Below are positions 24,920-33,970 of a DNA stretch of 64,000 nt, one piece after another. The notes under the pieces are model-generated. The model worked only from the letters and a program-made list of their open reading frames with translations, was not told where the DNA came from and did not search any database. Numbering within the stretch: position 1 is the stretch's first letter; the number at the start of each line of letters is the position of its first letter. A program made the position numbers and the translations under genes. The stretch lies in the NCBI GenBank assembly GCA_946408125.1, contig CAMJQW010000011.1, positions 1-64,000 on the forward strand, written 5' to 3'. This DNA is from an uncultured Fibrobacter sp. GTDB lineage: Bacteria > Fibrobacterota > Fibrobacteria > Fibrobacterales > Fibrobacteraceae.

Positions 24920-27073
24920 ATGAGATTGGAGTACTGTCCCAAGTCGTTTGCGCTGGCAATTTGCATTGCCGGATTTTTTTCTGTAGGTTCGTTCGCCTAT
25001 CCCGAAAATCCCCTCCCGTATTCCATCGATAACGGGGGCGACTCCCTTACGGTTCGTAAAGGGGGCGACGAGCATTTCAGATTCACGCAGACCGAGGACG
25101 GTATTCTCGTAGTGGCCGGTGAAGACGGGCTGTACTACTATGCCGACGAGAATGGCGCGGCGAGCAAGTTCAAGGCGAAAAATGCGGACAGGCGTTCCGC
25201 CAGCGAAAAGGCCTTCTTGAAAAAAATCGATAGGAACAAGGCCTTTAATGGACACCGTTCAAGGCACGGGTATAACCACCGCCGTCCCGATGGTGAAAAC
25301 CGCAAGCGTGCGGCGTGGGTCCCCACCGCTCCGGCGGAGCCGGCTCCCGAAGATGCTCCGCCCGTACTGCGTCTGCCCGATCCGAAAGCGCATGCGAACG
25401 GGACGAACCGTATTCCGGTGATCCTGGTGGAAAACAACTACGAGAAGAATCTCGATTCCGCCATGGTCGACTCTATCCTGAACCGTGAAAACTACACGGC
25501 CAAGTCGTACAGGGGCTCTGTCAGGGATTACTTCGTCGACCAGTCGCATGGACTTTTCGTGCCGACGTTCGACTTGTACTTCGTGAAGGTGGAAAACCCC
25601 TTCGTGGACTATGTCGACAAGGATTACGTACTGATACAGGAAGCGATAGAGGCCTTGAAAAGCAAGTATGCGTCTTTCGACGCACGCCCCTACGACTCGG
25701 ACAACGATGGCGAGGTCGATGCCTTTGCATTGCTGTTCGCGGGTGACGACGCCGAGAAGACGATCAATGGCTCGACTAAGCACCTGGGCGGATTCCAGTA
25801 CGAACTTCAGTGGAATCCCTGCCGCCGCATCGATGCGGGTAACGGCAAGAAGTTCAACAACTATTTCATCATCAAGCAGGCACGCTACCTGTTCCCGACA
25901 TTCATCCATGAGTTCAGCCACACGATGGGCCTCAAGGACCATTACTGCGTTTGGTCTAGTGCTTGCAACGCGAGCTACACCAATTCGAGCCAGCAGTCTC
26001 CGGGCGTGCATTCCTGGGACGTGATGGCGACGGGCATGTACAACGGGACCAACTGTCCGCCGAATTACAGCGCTTTCGAACGCAATTTCATGGGTTGGCT
26101 CGAATACGATTCCCTGGCAGTGTCTGATTGGACAATCGTGATTCCGCCGCTCTGGAAAGAGAATGTGGCATACAAGGTGGGCATCAGCAAGGACGAATGG
26201 TATGTTCTCGAAAACCGCCAGAAGGCCAACTGGGATGCGCCTTTTGCGAACAGCGGGATGCTCATCTGGCATATCGATTTCAACCAGAGGGTCTGGGACC
26301 GCGATTCGCTGAACGACGTGCCGGACCACCAGCGCATAGACGTGGTGGAAGCGGGCAATGTGCGCGTGCCGAGTTACGGCGGCGGGTTCTTGAGCCAGGG
26401 GGGCGCACAGTACATGAAGGACGACCCGTATCCGGGTTCGCAGAAGATTACCGAATTCGGTCCGTTCGTTTCGTGGTACGGTTCCGGAGTGGATATGCAC
26501 CTCTACTCGATTACCGAGAAGGATAGCAACATCTGCTTTGCAAACAAGTCCGGAGTCACCGTGACGGATTGCAAGTACGAAGTCAGTTCGAGCAGCGCCG
26601 CGGTAAGCTCCAGCTCGCAGGCCGCAATGAGCTCGCAGGCAGCAATGAGTTCGAGTGAGGCTGCTGGGGTGTCAAGTTCTTCGAATAGTGCGTTGTCCAG
26701 TTCGGCGGTGACGAGGTCTTCGAGTTCCTGGCGTCCGAGGTCTTCAAGCTCTGCGGTAGTGATGAGCAGCACCGTAGTGTCCAGCAGCAGTTTCGGATTT
26801 TCTTCTTCGACGGAGAGGATTCTTTCCGGGCGTGCGTTGCAGCATGGCTTGCGCATGGAAGTTTCTGGTCGCCTGTTGACGGTGACCGCCGCGACGGCGG
26901 CATCCCGGACTTTGCGCGTGTTCGATGCGCAGGGAAATATGCTTGCACACGAGATATACCAGGGTAAAAACATCTCGTTCGATCTGGACGCATTTGCGGG
27001 CCGGGGCGTTCTCGTGGTGCAGGTGATTGGTAATGGAATGTTGGAGGGCGCCTTCCGCGTCGCTGTAAGATAA
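24920..27073 (+). CDS. Secreted M6-like metalloprotease 2 with Ser-rich linker
   Basis: A 717-residue paralogue of the preceding protease: signal peptide (FALAICIAGFFSVGSFA), N-terminal region with the same SLTVRKGGDEHFRFTQTEDG strand layout, and an M6-like domain with HEFSHTMGLKDHYCVW (H330-H334) and HSWDVMATGMYNG. A serine/alanine-rich linker covers about 554-630, and the C-terminal domain (LRVFDAQGNMLAHEI...) is the shared sorting type. The start at 24920 gives a proper signal peptide; the frame stays open upstream to 24704 but that part overlaps the previous gene. The differing linkers contrast with the conserved catalytic cores and point to an older duplication. Confidence 0.85.
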   Translation: MRLEYCPKSFALAICIAGFFSVGSFAYPENPLPYSIDNGGDSLTVRKGGDEHFRFTQTEDGILVVAGEDGLYYYADENGAASKFKAKNADRRSASEKAFLKKIDRNKAFNGHRSRHGYNHRRPDGENRKRAAWVPTAPAEPAPEDAPPVLRLPDPKAHANGTNRIPVILVENNYEKNLDSAMVDSILNRENYTAKSYRGSVRDYFVDQSHGLFVPTFDLYFVKVENPFVDYVDKDYVLIQEAIEALKSKYASFDARPYDSDNDGEVDAFALLFAGDDAEKTINGSTKHLGGFQYELQWNPCRRIDAGNGKKFNNYFIIKQARYLFPTFIHEFSHTMGLKDHYCVWSSACNASYTNSSQQSPGVHSWDVMATGMYNGTNCPPNYSAFERNFMGWLEYDSLAVSDWTIVIPPLWKENVAYKVGISKDEWYVLENRQKANWDAPFANSGMLIWHIDFNQRVWDRDSLNDVPDHQRIDVVEAGNVRVPSYGGGFLSQGGAQYMKDDPYPGSQKITEFGPFVSWYGSGVDMHLYSITEKDSNICFANKSGVTVTDCKYEVSSSSAAVSSSSQAAMSSQAAMSSSEAAGVSSSSNSALSSSAVTRSSSSWRPRSSSSAVVMSSTVVSSSSFGFSSSTERILSGRALQHGLRMEVSGRLLTVTAATAASRTLRVFDAQGNMLAHEIYQGKNISFDLDAFAGRGVLVVQVIGNGMLEGAFRVAVR

Positions 27074-27080
27074 AAGCTGT

Positions 27081-28952
27081 ATGAATCATTTGTTCAAAGT
27101 TCAAAAAGTGGCGTTTCTGGCGTTGCCGGTTGCGCTGTGGTGCTGTTCTGGCGAAAATTCGGCCGAGGTGGATGTCGAGGAGGGCTCCGAAAATTCGGAA
27201 GTGACCTCTTCGGAATCTTCCGATCCTTCGACTCCGAAATCTTCGAGTTCGGTTATCGCCAAGGATATGGGACTCCCTCCGGCGGGTTTTTACGAATCGT
27301 TTGTTCTCGAGTCTCCCGTGGCGACACAGGGAGGGGTTCTTCGCTGTACGTTCGACGGTTCCGAACCCACGACTACGACGCCCGATGCCGAATTCCCGCG
27401 GACGATAGCTGCGAATACGGTGGTTCGCTGTGCCGAATTCACGGATGCGGGTGTGGTCGCGAAGCAGACAGAAACTTATTTCGTTGGAGAAAGGAAGGTC
27501 GGCATGCCGGTGGTCGCCTTGAGTGTCGCACCCATGTTCTTCTCGGATTACGTTGCCGCTTCTCCTTGCAAACCCGATCCCTGCAAGAACGCGACTTTCT
27601 GGGATGACGTGGAATTCCCGGTGCACGTGGAATACTTTGCCGACGGGAGTTCTTCGCAGGCCAAGGCGTTCGAGATCGATGCGGGCATTTCCATTATGGG
27701 CGGCTATAGCCGTAACCAGGTGAAAAAATCCGTGTCCGTCGTGATGCGCAAGCAGTATCAGGATGGGCGTCTCAAGTACCCACTCTTTGAGACGCGTCCC
27801 GAAGCCAAGAAGTTCAAGGGATTCATCCTGCGCAATAACGGCAACCGTTTCGTGAGTGACTATTTCGCAGATCCGATGGCCGTGAGCCTGCTGGAAGGGA
27901 CTACTGTCGATTACCAGAGGAGCCGCCAGGTGGTTGTGTATTACAATGGCCAGTATTATGGCATTCACGATATGCGTGAAAAGCTGAACGAACATTTCGT
28001 GGAGACGAATTACAAGATTGATTCCAAGGAAGTCGACTTCGTCAAGCACATCAACCTGGATATCAAGGAAGCCAACGGCTCGTCGGCTTCGTATATCGAA
28101 ATGCTCCAGTATGCTTCGACGGCGGATTTCAGCAATCCTGACGGCGACGCGATTGAAAAAATCGGGAAGATGCTGGACGTGTATAACTATGCCGATTACA
28201 TGGCGGCCGAAATCTACTTCCATAACGGGGACTGGCCGAACAACAACGTGCGTGCCTGGCATACGGCATCGCAGCCCTGGCACTTTATCGCCTACGATAT
28301 CGACCATGGCATCGGTTGGACCTGGAACGTGAAGGGCTTTTCGGAAAAGGTCAGCATGTTTGACTGGATAGAAACCGGTGGTAGCGGGACTTGCAGCAAG
28401 TCGTCCGATCCGCTGTGCTTCCACAATCTTTTCAAGAGCATCATCAAGAGTCCCGTGTTCCAGCGCATTTTCATCAACAGGGCTTCGGTCCTGTATGGTT
28501 TGAACCTGAATGCCGCGAAGGTTGCCGAAAAGACGGATGCAATGTATGCGTCGATGACGGTTCAGGAAATCAGCAGGGACATGATCGCTTTCCCGCGCGA
28601 TGATTATTGGTATTCCAACTATTGCGGGGGCGGATTCGATCCGGATGGCGCCTGCTTTAGCGAATGGGCCGCCGACCGCGATGTGAAAGTCAGGGAAGAA
28701 TTCCGCACCTACTTCGGGCTGGGAGAAGACGTGACTATGAACATCTCGTCACAGGGCGGCGGCTATGTCGCCGTGGAAGGTTTCCGCCTGCCTTCGAGCT
28801 ATTCCGGAGTGTTCTTCGGCGGAATGCCGATGGTGCTCAACGCGGTTCCGACGGGCGGTGGCTCGTTTGTGGCGTGGGAAGATGGTTCCACGGATAATCC
28901 GCGTATAGTCTCGACTGCTGACGGGGCCGAATTCAAGGCCACGTTCAAGTAG
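27081..28952 (+). CDS. CotH-kinase-like lipoprotein
   Basis: A 623-residue protein with a hydrophobic N-terminus ending in ALWCC, a likely lipobox, then an acidic Ser-rich tether (about 28-60). Residues about 68-155 match the chitobiase/hexosaminidase C-terminal-like module (CTFDGSEPTTTTPDAE). About 160-545 fit the CotH atypical kinase fold: SVVMRKQYQ, FILRNNGNRFVSDYF, VVVYYNGQYYGIHDMREKLN, and HFIAYDIDHGIGW with the metal-binding aspartates. The C-terminus (about 555-623) resembles an InlB-like repeat. CotH of Bacillus spores phosphorylates Ser-rich proteins; the substrate here is unknown. It starts 7 bases after protease 2 and abuts the convergent minus-strand gene stop to stop. Confidence 0.8.
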   Translation: MNHLFKVQKVAFLALPVALWCCSGENSAEVDVEEGSENSEVTSSESSDPSTPKSSSSVIAKDMGLPPAGFYESFVLESPVATQGGVLRCTFDGSEPTTTTPDAEFPRTIAANTVVRCAEFTDAGVVAKQTETYFVGERKVGMPVVALSVAPMFFSDYVAASPCKPDPCKNATFWDDVEFPVHVEYFADGSSSQAKAFEIDAGISIMGGYSRNQVKKSVSVVMRKQYQDGRLKYPLFETRPEAKKFKGFILRNNGNRFVSDYFADPMAVSLLEGTTVDYQRSRQVVVYYNGQYYGIHDMREKLNEHFVETNYKIDSKEVDFVKHINLDIKEANGSSASYIEMLQYASTADFSNPDGDAIEKIGKMLDVYNYADYMAAEIYFHNGDWPNNNVRAWHTASQPWHFIAYDIDHGIGWTWNVKGFSEKVSMFDWIETGGSGTCSKSSDPLCFHNLFKSIIKSPVFQRIFINRASVLYGLNLNAAKVAEKTDAMYASMTVQEISRDMIAFPRDDYWYSNYCGGGFDPDGACFSEWAADRDVKVREEFRTYFGLGEDVTMNISSQGGGYVAVEGFRLPSSYSGVFFGGMPMVLNAVPTGGGSFVAWEDGSTDNPRIVSTADGAEFKATFK

Positions 28953-29441
28953 TTATTTCTTGGAATCCTCTTCGTCGAGCGTCGGGATGATCTTGTCGTC
29001 CTGGCAGAGGTCTTCTTCGCGTATCTTGAACGTGAAGTCGACGAGGTTGTTCTCGAACATCTTCTGGTAGGGCTTCTTGTTCTGCACGCTCTGCAGGGCG
29101 CATGTGCAGTAGTTGATTCTCTGCACGAGCTTTGCTTCGTTTCCGGGAATGCCCTTCGCGAAGATGCATTCGTGCATGATGGCGTATTCCATCGGGCGGT
29201 CGTAGCGACCCTTGCACTTGTTTTTCAGGTCGGGCTGGGCGGCAACTTTCTCGATGATGCCTTCGGTAGGCACGTTGTTGATGACGCTGTTCGTGATGAA
29301 CCCGGCGAAAAAGAATACGAGACAGAACGCGCCCTTGATGAGCATGCGCTTCCGGCGGCTGATCTTGTTGTAGCTGCGTTCGACAGCCTCGAACGCACGG
29401 GTGGCGTGTAGCCTCGCGTCATCGAAATCGTTATTTGCCAT
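28953..29441 (-). CDS. Single-pass membrane protein of unknown function
   Basis: A 162-residue protein with a cytoplasmic acidic/basic N-terminus, a transmembrane helix at about 34-55 (GAFCLVFFFAGFITNSVI) and an extracytoplasmic domain with six cysteines (NKCKG, MHEC, YCTC, LCQDD), probably disulfide-linked. Its ATG lies 11 bases inside the end of the upstream phosphoribosyltransferase gene, so it is translated from the same mRNA. No family recognised. Confidence 0.75.
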   Translation of the reverse strand: MANNDFDDARLHATRAFEAVERSYNKISRRKRMLIKGAFCLVFFFAGFITNSVINNVPTEGIIEKVAAQPDLKNKCKGRYDRPMEYAIMHECIFAKGIPGNEAKLVQRINYCTCALQSVQNKKPYQKMFENNLVDFTFKIREEDLCQDDKIIPTLDEEDSKK

Positions 29442-29961
29442 CTGTCTCCCTCACTGTCCAAATTTCAGGATAACTGCGGAACATGTTTGCGTAATCCAGG
29501 CCGTACCCGACCACGAATTCGTTCTCGATGGTGAATCCGACGAAATCGGCCTCGAAATCCACCTCGCGGCGGCCCTTCTTGTCGAGGAACACGCAGGTCT
29601 TGATTTCACGGGGGCCGAGCGCGAGGAGCGTCTTCTTCATCTTGGACATGGTGTTGCCCGTGTCGAGAATATCGTCGATGAGCAGGACTTTCTTGCCCTG
29701 GATGTTGAGTCCTTCGAACCCGCTGATTTCCACGTCGCCGCTCGTTTCGGTGCGGTCGCCGTAACTCGATGCGCGGATGAATTCGATTTCGAGCTTGCTG
29801 CTCGCGATATTGCGGCAGAGGTCGGCGGTGAACATGAACCCGCCGGTCAGCGTCGATAAGAACATGTCGAAGTTTTCCGCCTTGATGCTCTCGGCGAGTT
29901 CCTTGAGGCGTTCGTCTATCTGCGGCCTCGTGATGAGAGGCTCTTCGGAAAGGCTATACAT
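29431..29961 (-). CDS. hpt: Hypoxanthine phosphoribosyltransferase
   Basis: A 176-residue type I phosphoribosyltransferase. The PRPP-binding motif VLLIDDILDTGNTM is intact, preceded by the flexible loop region RASSYGDRTET and followed by the base-binding YGLDYANMFRSYPEIW end, as in hypoxanthine/guanine salvage enzymes. It converts hypoxanthine or guanine plus PRPP to IMP or GMP in the cytoplasm. The start at 29961 gives the normal length and overlaps the GH57 stop by 8 bases; the longer frame to 30051 lies inside GH57 and is rejected. It is embedded in an unusual operon between a glucan enzyme and a membrane protein. Confidence 0.9.
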   Translation of the reverse strand: MYSLSEEPLITRPQIDERLKELAESIKAENFDMFLSTLTGGFMFTADLCRNIASSKLEIEFIRASSYGDRTETSGDVEISGFEGLNIQGKKVLLIDDILDTGNTMSKMKKTLLALGPREIKTCVFLDKKGRREVDFEADFVGFTIENEFVVGYGLDYANMFRSYPEIWTVRETDGK

Positions 29962-32377
29962 TCTCGACCTCGAAGTTGAGCCAGCCGAACATGGGCTTGA
30001 GGGCCGAAAGCTTGCCCTCGGGATTTTCCTTGAATTGCTTGTAGATGGCAAACACCTTGTTTTCGAGGTTCGTCTTGTCGATGCCGAGGCTCAGCCAATC
30101 GGCCACGGTAATGAGGTCCGTGATGTACTTGACGGTCGCTTCGTCGTAATTCGCGGAGACGGCGTCGATGAGCGTGTTCAGCTTGCGGAAGAACATGCGG
30201 CCTGTACCGCCGAAACTCGGATTCGTGTCGAGCGCATTCGCTTCGCCCATCAGGTCCTTGATCTCGGCGACCAGCTTGTCGTCCGGGCCTTCGAGCAGCT
30301 TGAGGGCGGCGTGGTGGATGCGCGCGTTGATTTCGAGCGAAAGGATCTTGCGCATCGTATCCGGCAACGTGTGGTCGGGATCGGCCAGGTTGTCTATGGA
30401 AATGCCGTGGTTCAGCGCGAAGCTCGAGAAGGCCTCGGTGATTTCGGTCAGGTGCTTCTTGGTGGTAATCTGGTTGATGCGCTTGAGCGAATCGCTCATG
30501 AGGTTACGCATGCGCACCACATAAGCCGTAGGATAGGCGTCTTGCAGTTCCTGCGTCGTCATGTTCGGGTTTTCCACGAACTTGAGGGCATTCTGCTCGT
30601 TTTCGCCGTCGGCGACTACCAGGTTGATGCGCCCGAGCATGTCGGTGATGGCGAGTACCGTCGCGATGCGGCGTTCGCTGATGTGCTTGTCGAAGTATTC
30701 TGTACGCACGAGCGTCTGGCGCCTGCGCGAAGCGATCTTTGTCGCGACAATCTTCTTGGCCTGTTCGTTTTCGTCGTCGAGGCCCAAGTGGAATATTGCC
30801 GCTTGCTCCGCCATTTCCTTCACTACTACCGGGACTTTTTCTTCGGCATAGCGCGTAAAGACTTCCGCGCCGTTCCACTTGTGTTCGTTGCTGGTGGCGC
30901 GGGCGAGAATGCTGATGACTTCGCTCTTGATGTTGTGGCCGTAGGGCAGGAACGGTTCCAGGAGTTCCATGGCCCTGAGCGCGTAACGCATGTTCTGCAC
31001 GGGTTCGAGGCCTTCGATATCGTTGAAGAACCACCCGCAGCTCGTGAAACTGAACAGGCAGAACTTCTGGATTTCCAGGAGGCGGATGGCCTTTGCGCAC
31101 ATGTCCGCGTCGCTTGGATCCTTGACCGTCTTTTCCAGGAACGACTTGATGCGGGATTCGTCTTCGGGCGCGACAAGCGTTTCCACGTAGTTGTTGCGGG
31201 CGTCCCACGGATTGATGTCCGAGACTTTTTCGAATTCGCGCACGAACACGTCGTCGGCGAGTTTTTTCAGGTGATTGAACGCGTCGCGGAGCGGTCCGCG
31301 CCATTTCTGGTTCCAGTCCGGGCCACCGCCTGTCGAGCATCCGCAATCGCGGTACCAGCGGCCAACGCCGTGGGCGCAGCTCCAGGCGCACCCTTCGCCG
31401 TGGAAATTCTTGAGCAATACTTCGTGTTGCGGCGGGAACTGTTCCAGGAACCAGCCGTAGTTCACCGGGACCATGTCGTGGTCGGGGGCGTAGTGGTTGT
31501 AGAGCCAGGCGGCGCACATGTCGCCGAACGGTTCGTGGTGGCCGTAGCTTTCGCCGTCGGTGCCGATGCTCACGAGCTGCGGGTCTTCGCGGTTCGCGTC
31601 CCAGGCGTCCTTGATGCGGTTGCCAAAGGTGTCCGCGTTGCGCAGCAGGTGTTCGAAGCCGACCGCCGAAGAGAGCCACGGGTTATAGAAAAATACGTCG
31701 AGGTATCCGTCGCATACGAGGTTGCCTTCCTTGTCGCGCGGGTAGATGCGGTAGGGGCGTGTCGTGTCGATGTCGGTATTGCTGCATCCGGTCCATTCCT
31801 CGTCGCCGAATTTGCGGAAGCTGTCCGCCTGCGTGGGCGAAAGGATGGTGAACTTGATGCCCGCCTTGATGAGTTCCACTACCGTTTCCAGGTTGATGGC
31901 GGTCTCGGCGAGCCACATGGCCTCGGGCATGCGTCCGAAGTGGAACTTGAAATCTTCGATGCCCCAGCGGATTTGCGTACGCTTGTCGTGCTCGCTCGCG
32001 AGCGGCATAATGATATGGTTATACACTTGGGCAATCGCATTGCCGTGGCCATTCAGCCGCTCTTGGCTTCGCCTGTCCGCTTCCTGGATGCGCTTGTAGG
32101 TTGCGGGAGCGTTTACGCGGATCCAACCCATCAGGGTAGGGCCCATGTTGAAGCTCATGAAGTCGTAATTGTTGACGATGTCGACGATATGCCCGTGCGG
32201 GCTCAGGATTCGGCTCGCGGAATTCGGGCTGTAGCATTCGCTCGCGATACGGTCGTTCCAGTCGTGAAAGGGGCGTGCGCTCGGCTGGTTCTCGATAACG
32301 CCCGTCCACGGGTTTTCGCGGGGCGGCTGGTAAAAGTGACCATGTATCGTAAAATAGAGGGGATGCTTCTTTTCCAT
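29954..32377 (-). CDS. GH57 family alpha-glucan enzyme
   Basis: An 807-residue protein without signal peptide. The N-terminal GH57 (beta/alpha)7 barrel begins LYFTIHGHFYQPPREN, the HGHFYQP start typical of the family. EAMWLAETAI holds the probable nucleophile glutamate (family WLxE). GTDGESYGHHEPFGDM is a late catalytic-loop region. The C-terminal half (from about 420) is helical and resembles the DUF3536-type extension of large GH57 proteins. Likely substrates are glycogen or maltodextrins in the cytoplasm, either hydrolysis or transglycosylation. The ATG at 32377 is preferred to the TTG at 32386, with TATCTTGT ending 5 bases before it. First gene of an overlapping unit with hpt. Confidence 0.85.
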   Translation of the reverse strand: MEKKHPLYFTIHGHFYQPPRENPWTGVIENQPSARPFHDWNDRIASECYSPNSASRILSPHGHIVDIVNNYDFMSFNMGPTLMGWIRVNAPATYKRIQEADRRSQERLNGHGNAIAQVYNHIIMPLASEHDKRTQIRWGIEDFKFHFGRMPEAMWLAETAINLETVVELIKAGIKFTILSPTQADSFRKFGDEEWTGCSNTDIDTTRPYRIYPRDKEGNLVCDGYLDVFFYNPWLSSAVGFEHLLRNADTFGNRIKDAWDANREDPQLVSIGTDGESYGHHEPFGDMCAAWLYNHYAPDHDMVPVNYGWFLEQFPPQHEVLLKNFHGEGCAWSCAHGVGRWYRDCGCSTGGGPDWNQKWRGPLRDAFNHLKKLADDVFVREFEKVSDINPWDARNNYVETLVAPEDESRIKSFLEKTVKDPSDADMCAKAIRLLEIQKFCLFSFTSCGWFFNDIEGLEPVQNMRYALRAMELLEPFLPYGHNIKSEVISILARATSNEHKWNGAEVFTRYAEEKVPVVVKEMAEQAAIFHLGLDDENEQAKKIVATKIASRRRQTLVRTEYFDKHISERRIATVLAITDMLGRINLVVADGENEQNALKFVENPNMTTQELQDAYPTAYVVRMRNLMSDSLKRINQITTKKHLTEITEAFSSFALNHGISIDNLADPDHTLPDTMRKILSLEINARIHHAALKLLEGPDDKLVAEIKDLMGEANALDTNPSFGGTGRMFFRKLNTLIDAVSANYDEATVKYITDLITVADWLSLGIDKTNLENKVFAIYKQFKENPEGKLSALKPMFGWLNFEVENV

Positions 32378-32382
32378 AATAA

Positions 32383-32390
32383 ACAAGATA
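32383..32390 (-). promoter_or_regulatory. Start-proximal TATCTTGT box (GH57 gene)
   Basis: On the minus strand TATCTTGT ends 5 bases (TTATT) before the ATG at 32377. It is an imperfect TAnnTTTG match at the usual distance, with no Shine-Dalgarno. Confidence 0.4.
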
Positions 32391-32405
32391 GCAAAGTGCC
32401 TATCA

Positions 32406-32442
32406 AAAAAAACAGGCTCTCCTTTTGGGGAGAGCCTGTTTT
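32406..32442 (-). terminator. Terminator of the polysaccharide deacetylase gene
   Basis: The minus strand shows AACAGGCTCTCC, loop CCAAAA, GGAGAGCCTGTT followed by TTTTTT. This 12-pair stem with U tail starts about 20 bases after the deacetylase stop and isolates it from the GH57 operon. Confidence 0.9.
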
Positions 32443-32462
32443 GTCGTTATAGGAGAGATTTG

Positions 32463-33872
32463 TTAGAGAGATACTTTGAATGTCTTGCCGCCGACCTTCA
32501 CGAGGTACATGCCCTTGGCGCCGGTGTACACCTTTTGGAGGATGCCGAGACCGCGCGTGGTGCGGACGACCTGTCCGAGGGAGTTCGTGACGGTGATTGC
32601 CATGCCCTGGGCTCCCGTGACGACGATGTAGTTGTCGGAAGACCTGTAGACGGCAACGTGGAAGAGGCTTGCCTGTTCAGCAGGCAGGGCTTCCGTGGAG
32701 GAAGAGCTGAAGCCGAACGATGCCGAGGAACGTACCACGGTGGAGCTGGAAGAGCGGCCGGGGCGGGAGCTGGAGGAACGTCCCACGTGAGAACTGGAAG
32801 AACCCACGGCAGAGTTGGAGGATTGATTGACGACGGAGCTGGAGGATTCCGGAGTGGATCCGCCTTCGCCCGCGATGACGATGTCGCCTGCGTTCGGGAC
32901 GGCATCGAAGTACACGTAGCCACCGTCAATCTTGGATTCGAGCTTGGCGCCCGCCTGCGTCACGTTGGCAGTGGAGCCGCTGTACTTGACGCGGATGGAA
33001 AGCGGGTAGTCGTAGTTGGAAATGTTGTCCTTGATGTTGTGCGTGAGCTTGAAGGTCATGGAACCGGCGGCACCGCCGTCCTGCGCTTCGATCTTCGAGG
33101 CATTACGTTCCTTGATGTACATCGCGACATAGCCCATCGGAGCGACCCAGATGTCCTTGTCGTTCTGCTGGGCCCACTTGAGAGCGCCTTCGATTGCATT
33201 GGCGTCTGTCGGGGAGTAATCGGCCCAGCCGTTTGCACCGGTGGTGAAACCATGAGTTAAGAACATTACCCAGCCGCCTTTGTTGACGGCTTGTTGCATG
33301 GCGCCAGTAAAGGCGTTCGTGTTGTTGTATTGTCCAGTGGATCCGGTCATATAGGCAGGAACTTTGAACCAGTCGCCAGGACCATCCTTGCTCATCACTT
33401 CCTGTCCATTACCACAAATACGACCTGCGATATAGTTCTGTTTAAGAGCGTTTACGTCAGGAACATTGCAGTTAGGATAGGCAACGGTAATGACGCCGTA
33501 CTGCTGCTTAATTTTGTCATTAATAGCCTTTTTTGAGGAAGCTTCTTCGCCGCTCATATTCTGGCCGTGGCTATTGCTGTGGCTTGCGATTTCGTGACCG
33601 GCATCGGCCAATTTTTGAACATCGCTCCAGCCAATCATTCCTTGTGAAGGTTGGTTCGCCCAGTTAACGACAATGTTAAAGGTGGCGTTGTAGCCATAAG
33701 TTTTGAACATGGGGAGGCACTTATCAACGTTGTTTTGAGGGCCATCGTCGAAAGTGAATGATGTGGCGCCCTTGCGGAAGCCTGCCCAGGTGCCGATTTC
33801 GGCTGTTTGAGCGAACGCGGACGTTGCCGCGAACAATCCTGCCGCGGAGGCGGCAAAGAGAATTTTTTTCAT
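32463..33872 (-). CDS. Secreted polysaccharide deacetylase (CE4-like) with sorting domain
   Basis: A 469-residue protein. After a signal peptide (FAASAAGLFAATSAFA) comes a NodB-type domain: SFTFDDGP with the catalytic and metal-binding Asp42/Asp43, ASHSNSHG with metal His98/His102, and LTHGF with the late histidine. A beta domain (about 245-350), a serine/arginine-rich linker (about 350-405) and the shared C-terminal sorting-type domain (ITVTNSLGQVVRTT...GMYLVKVGGKTFKVSL) follow. It probably deacetylates xylan or chitin-like polymers. The start at 33872 is chosen over 33887 because GGAGTG lies 8 bases before it. An ACGC-N7-GCGT palindrome sits about 100 bases upstream. Confidence 0.87.
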   Translation of the reverse strand: MKKILFAASAAGLFAATSAFAQTAEIGTWAGFRKGATSFTFDDGPQNNVDKCLPMFKTYGYNATFNIVVNWANQPSQGMIGWSDVQKLADAGHEIASHSNSHGQNMSGEEASSKKAINDKIKQQYGVITVAYPNCNVPDVNALKQNYIAGRICGNGQEVMSKDGPGDWFKVPAYMTGSTGQYNNTNAFTGAMQQAVNKGGWVMFLTHGFTTGANGWADYSPTDANAIEGALKWAQQNDKDIWVAPMGYVAMYIKERNASKIEAQDGGAAGSMTFKLTHNIKDNISNYDYPLSIRVKYSGSTANVTQAGAKLESKIDGGYVYFDAVPNAGDIVIAGEGGSTPESSSSVVNQSSNSAVGSSSSHVGRSSSSRPGRSSSSTVVRSSASFGFSSSSTEALPAEQASLFHVAVYRSSDNYIVVTGAQGMAITVTNSLGQVVRTTRGLGILQKVYTGAKGMYLVKVGGKTFKVSL

Positions 33873-33970
33873 AAGAATGCACTCCATAATACTTGTTATA
33901 TATCACTAAATTAAGTTTTTAAGGGTAGGAATGCAAATGGGGGCTTGCGTTTTCGTTGTATAGGTTTGCA

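Noticed and set aside
20630-24966. Minus-strand frames of 715 and 730 codons
   Set aside because: Antisense shadows of GH9 and protease 1, with Arg/His-rich composition and no domains.
29777-32452. 891-codon plus-strand open frame
   Set aside because: Antisense to GH57, whose frame carries clear family motifs.
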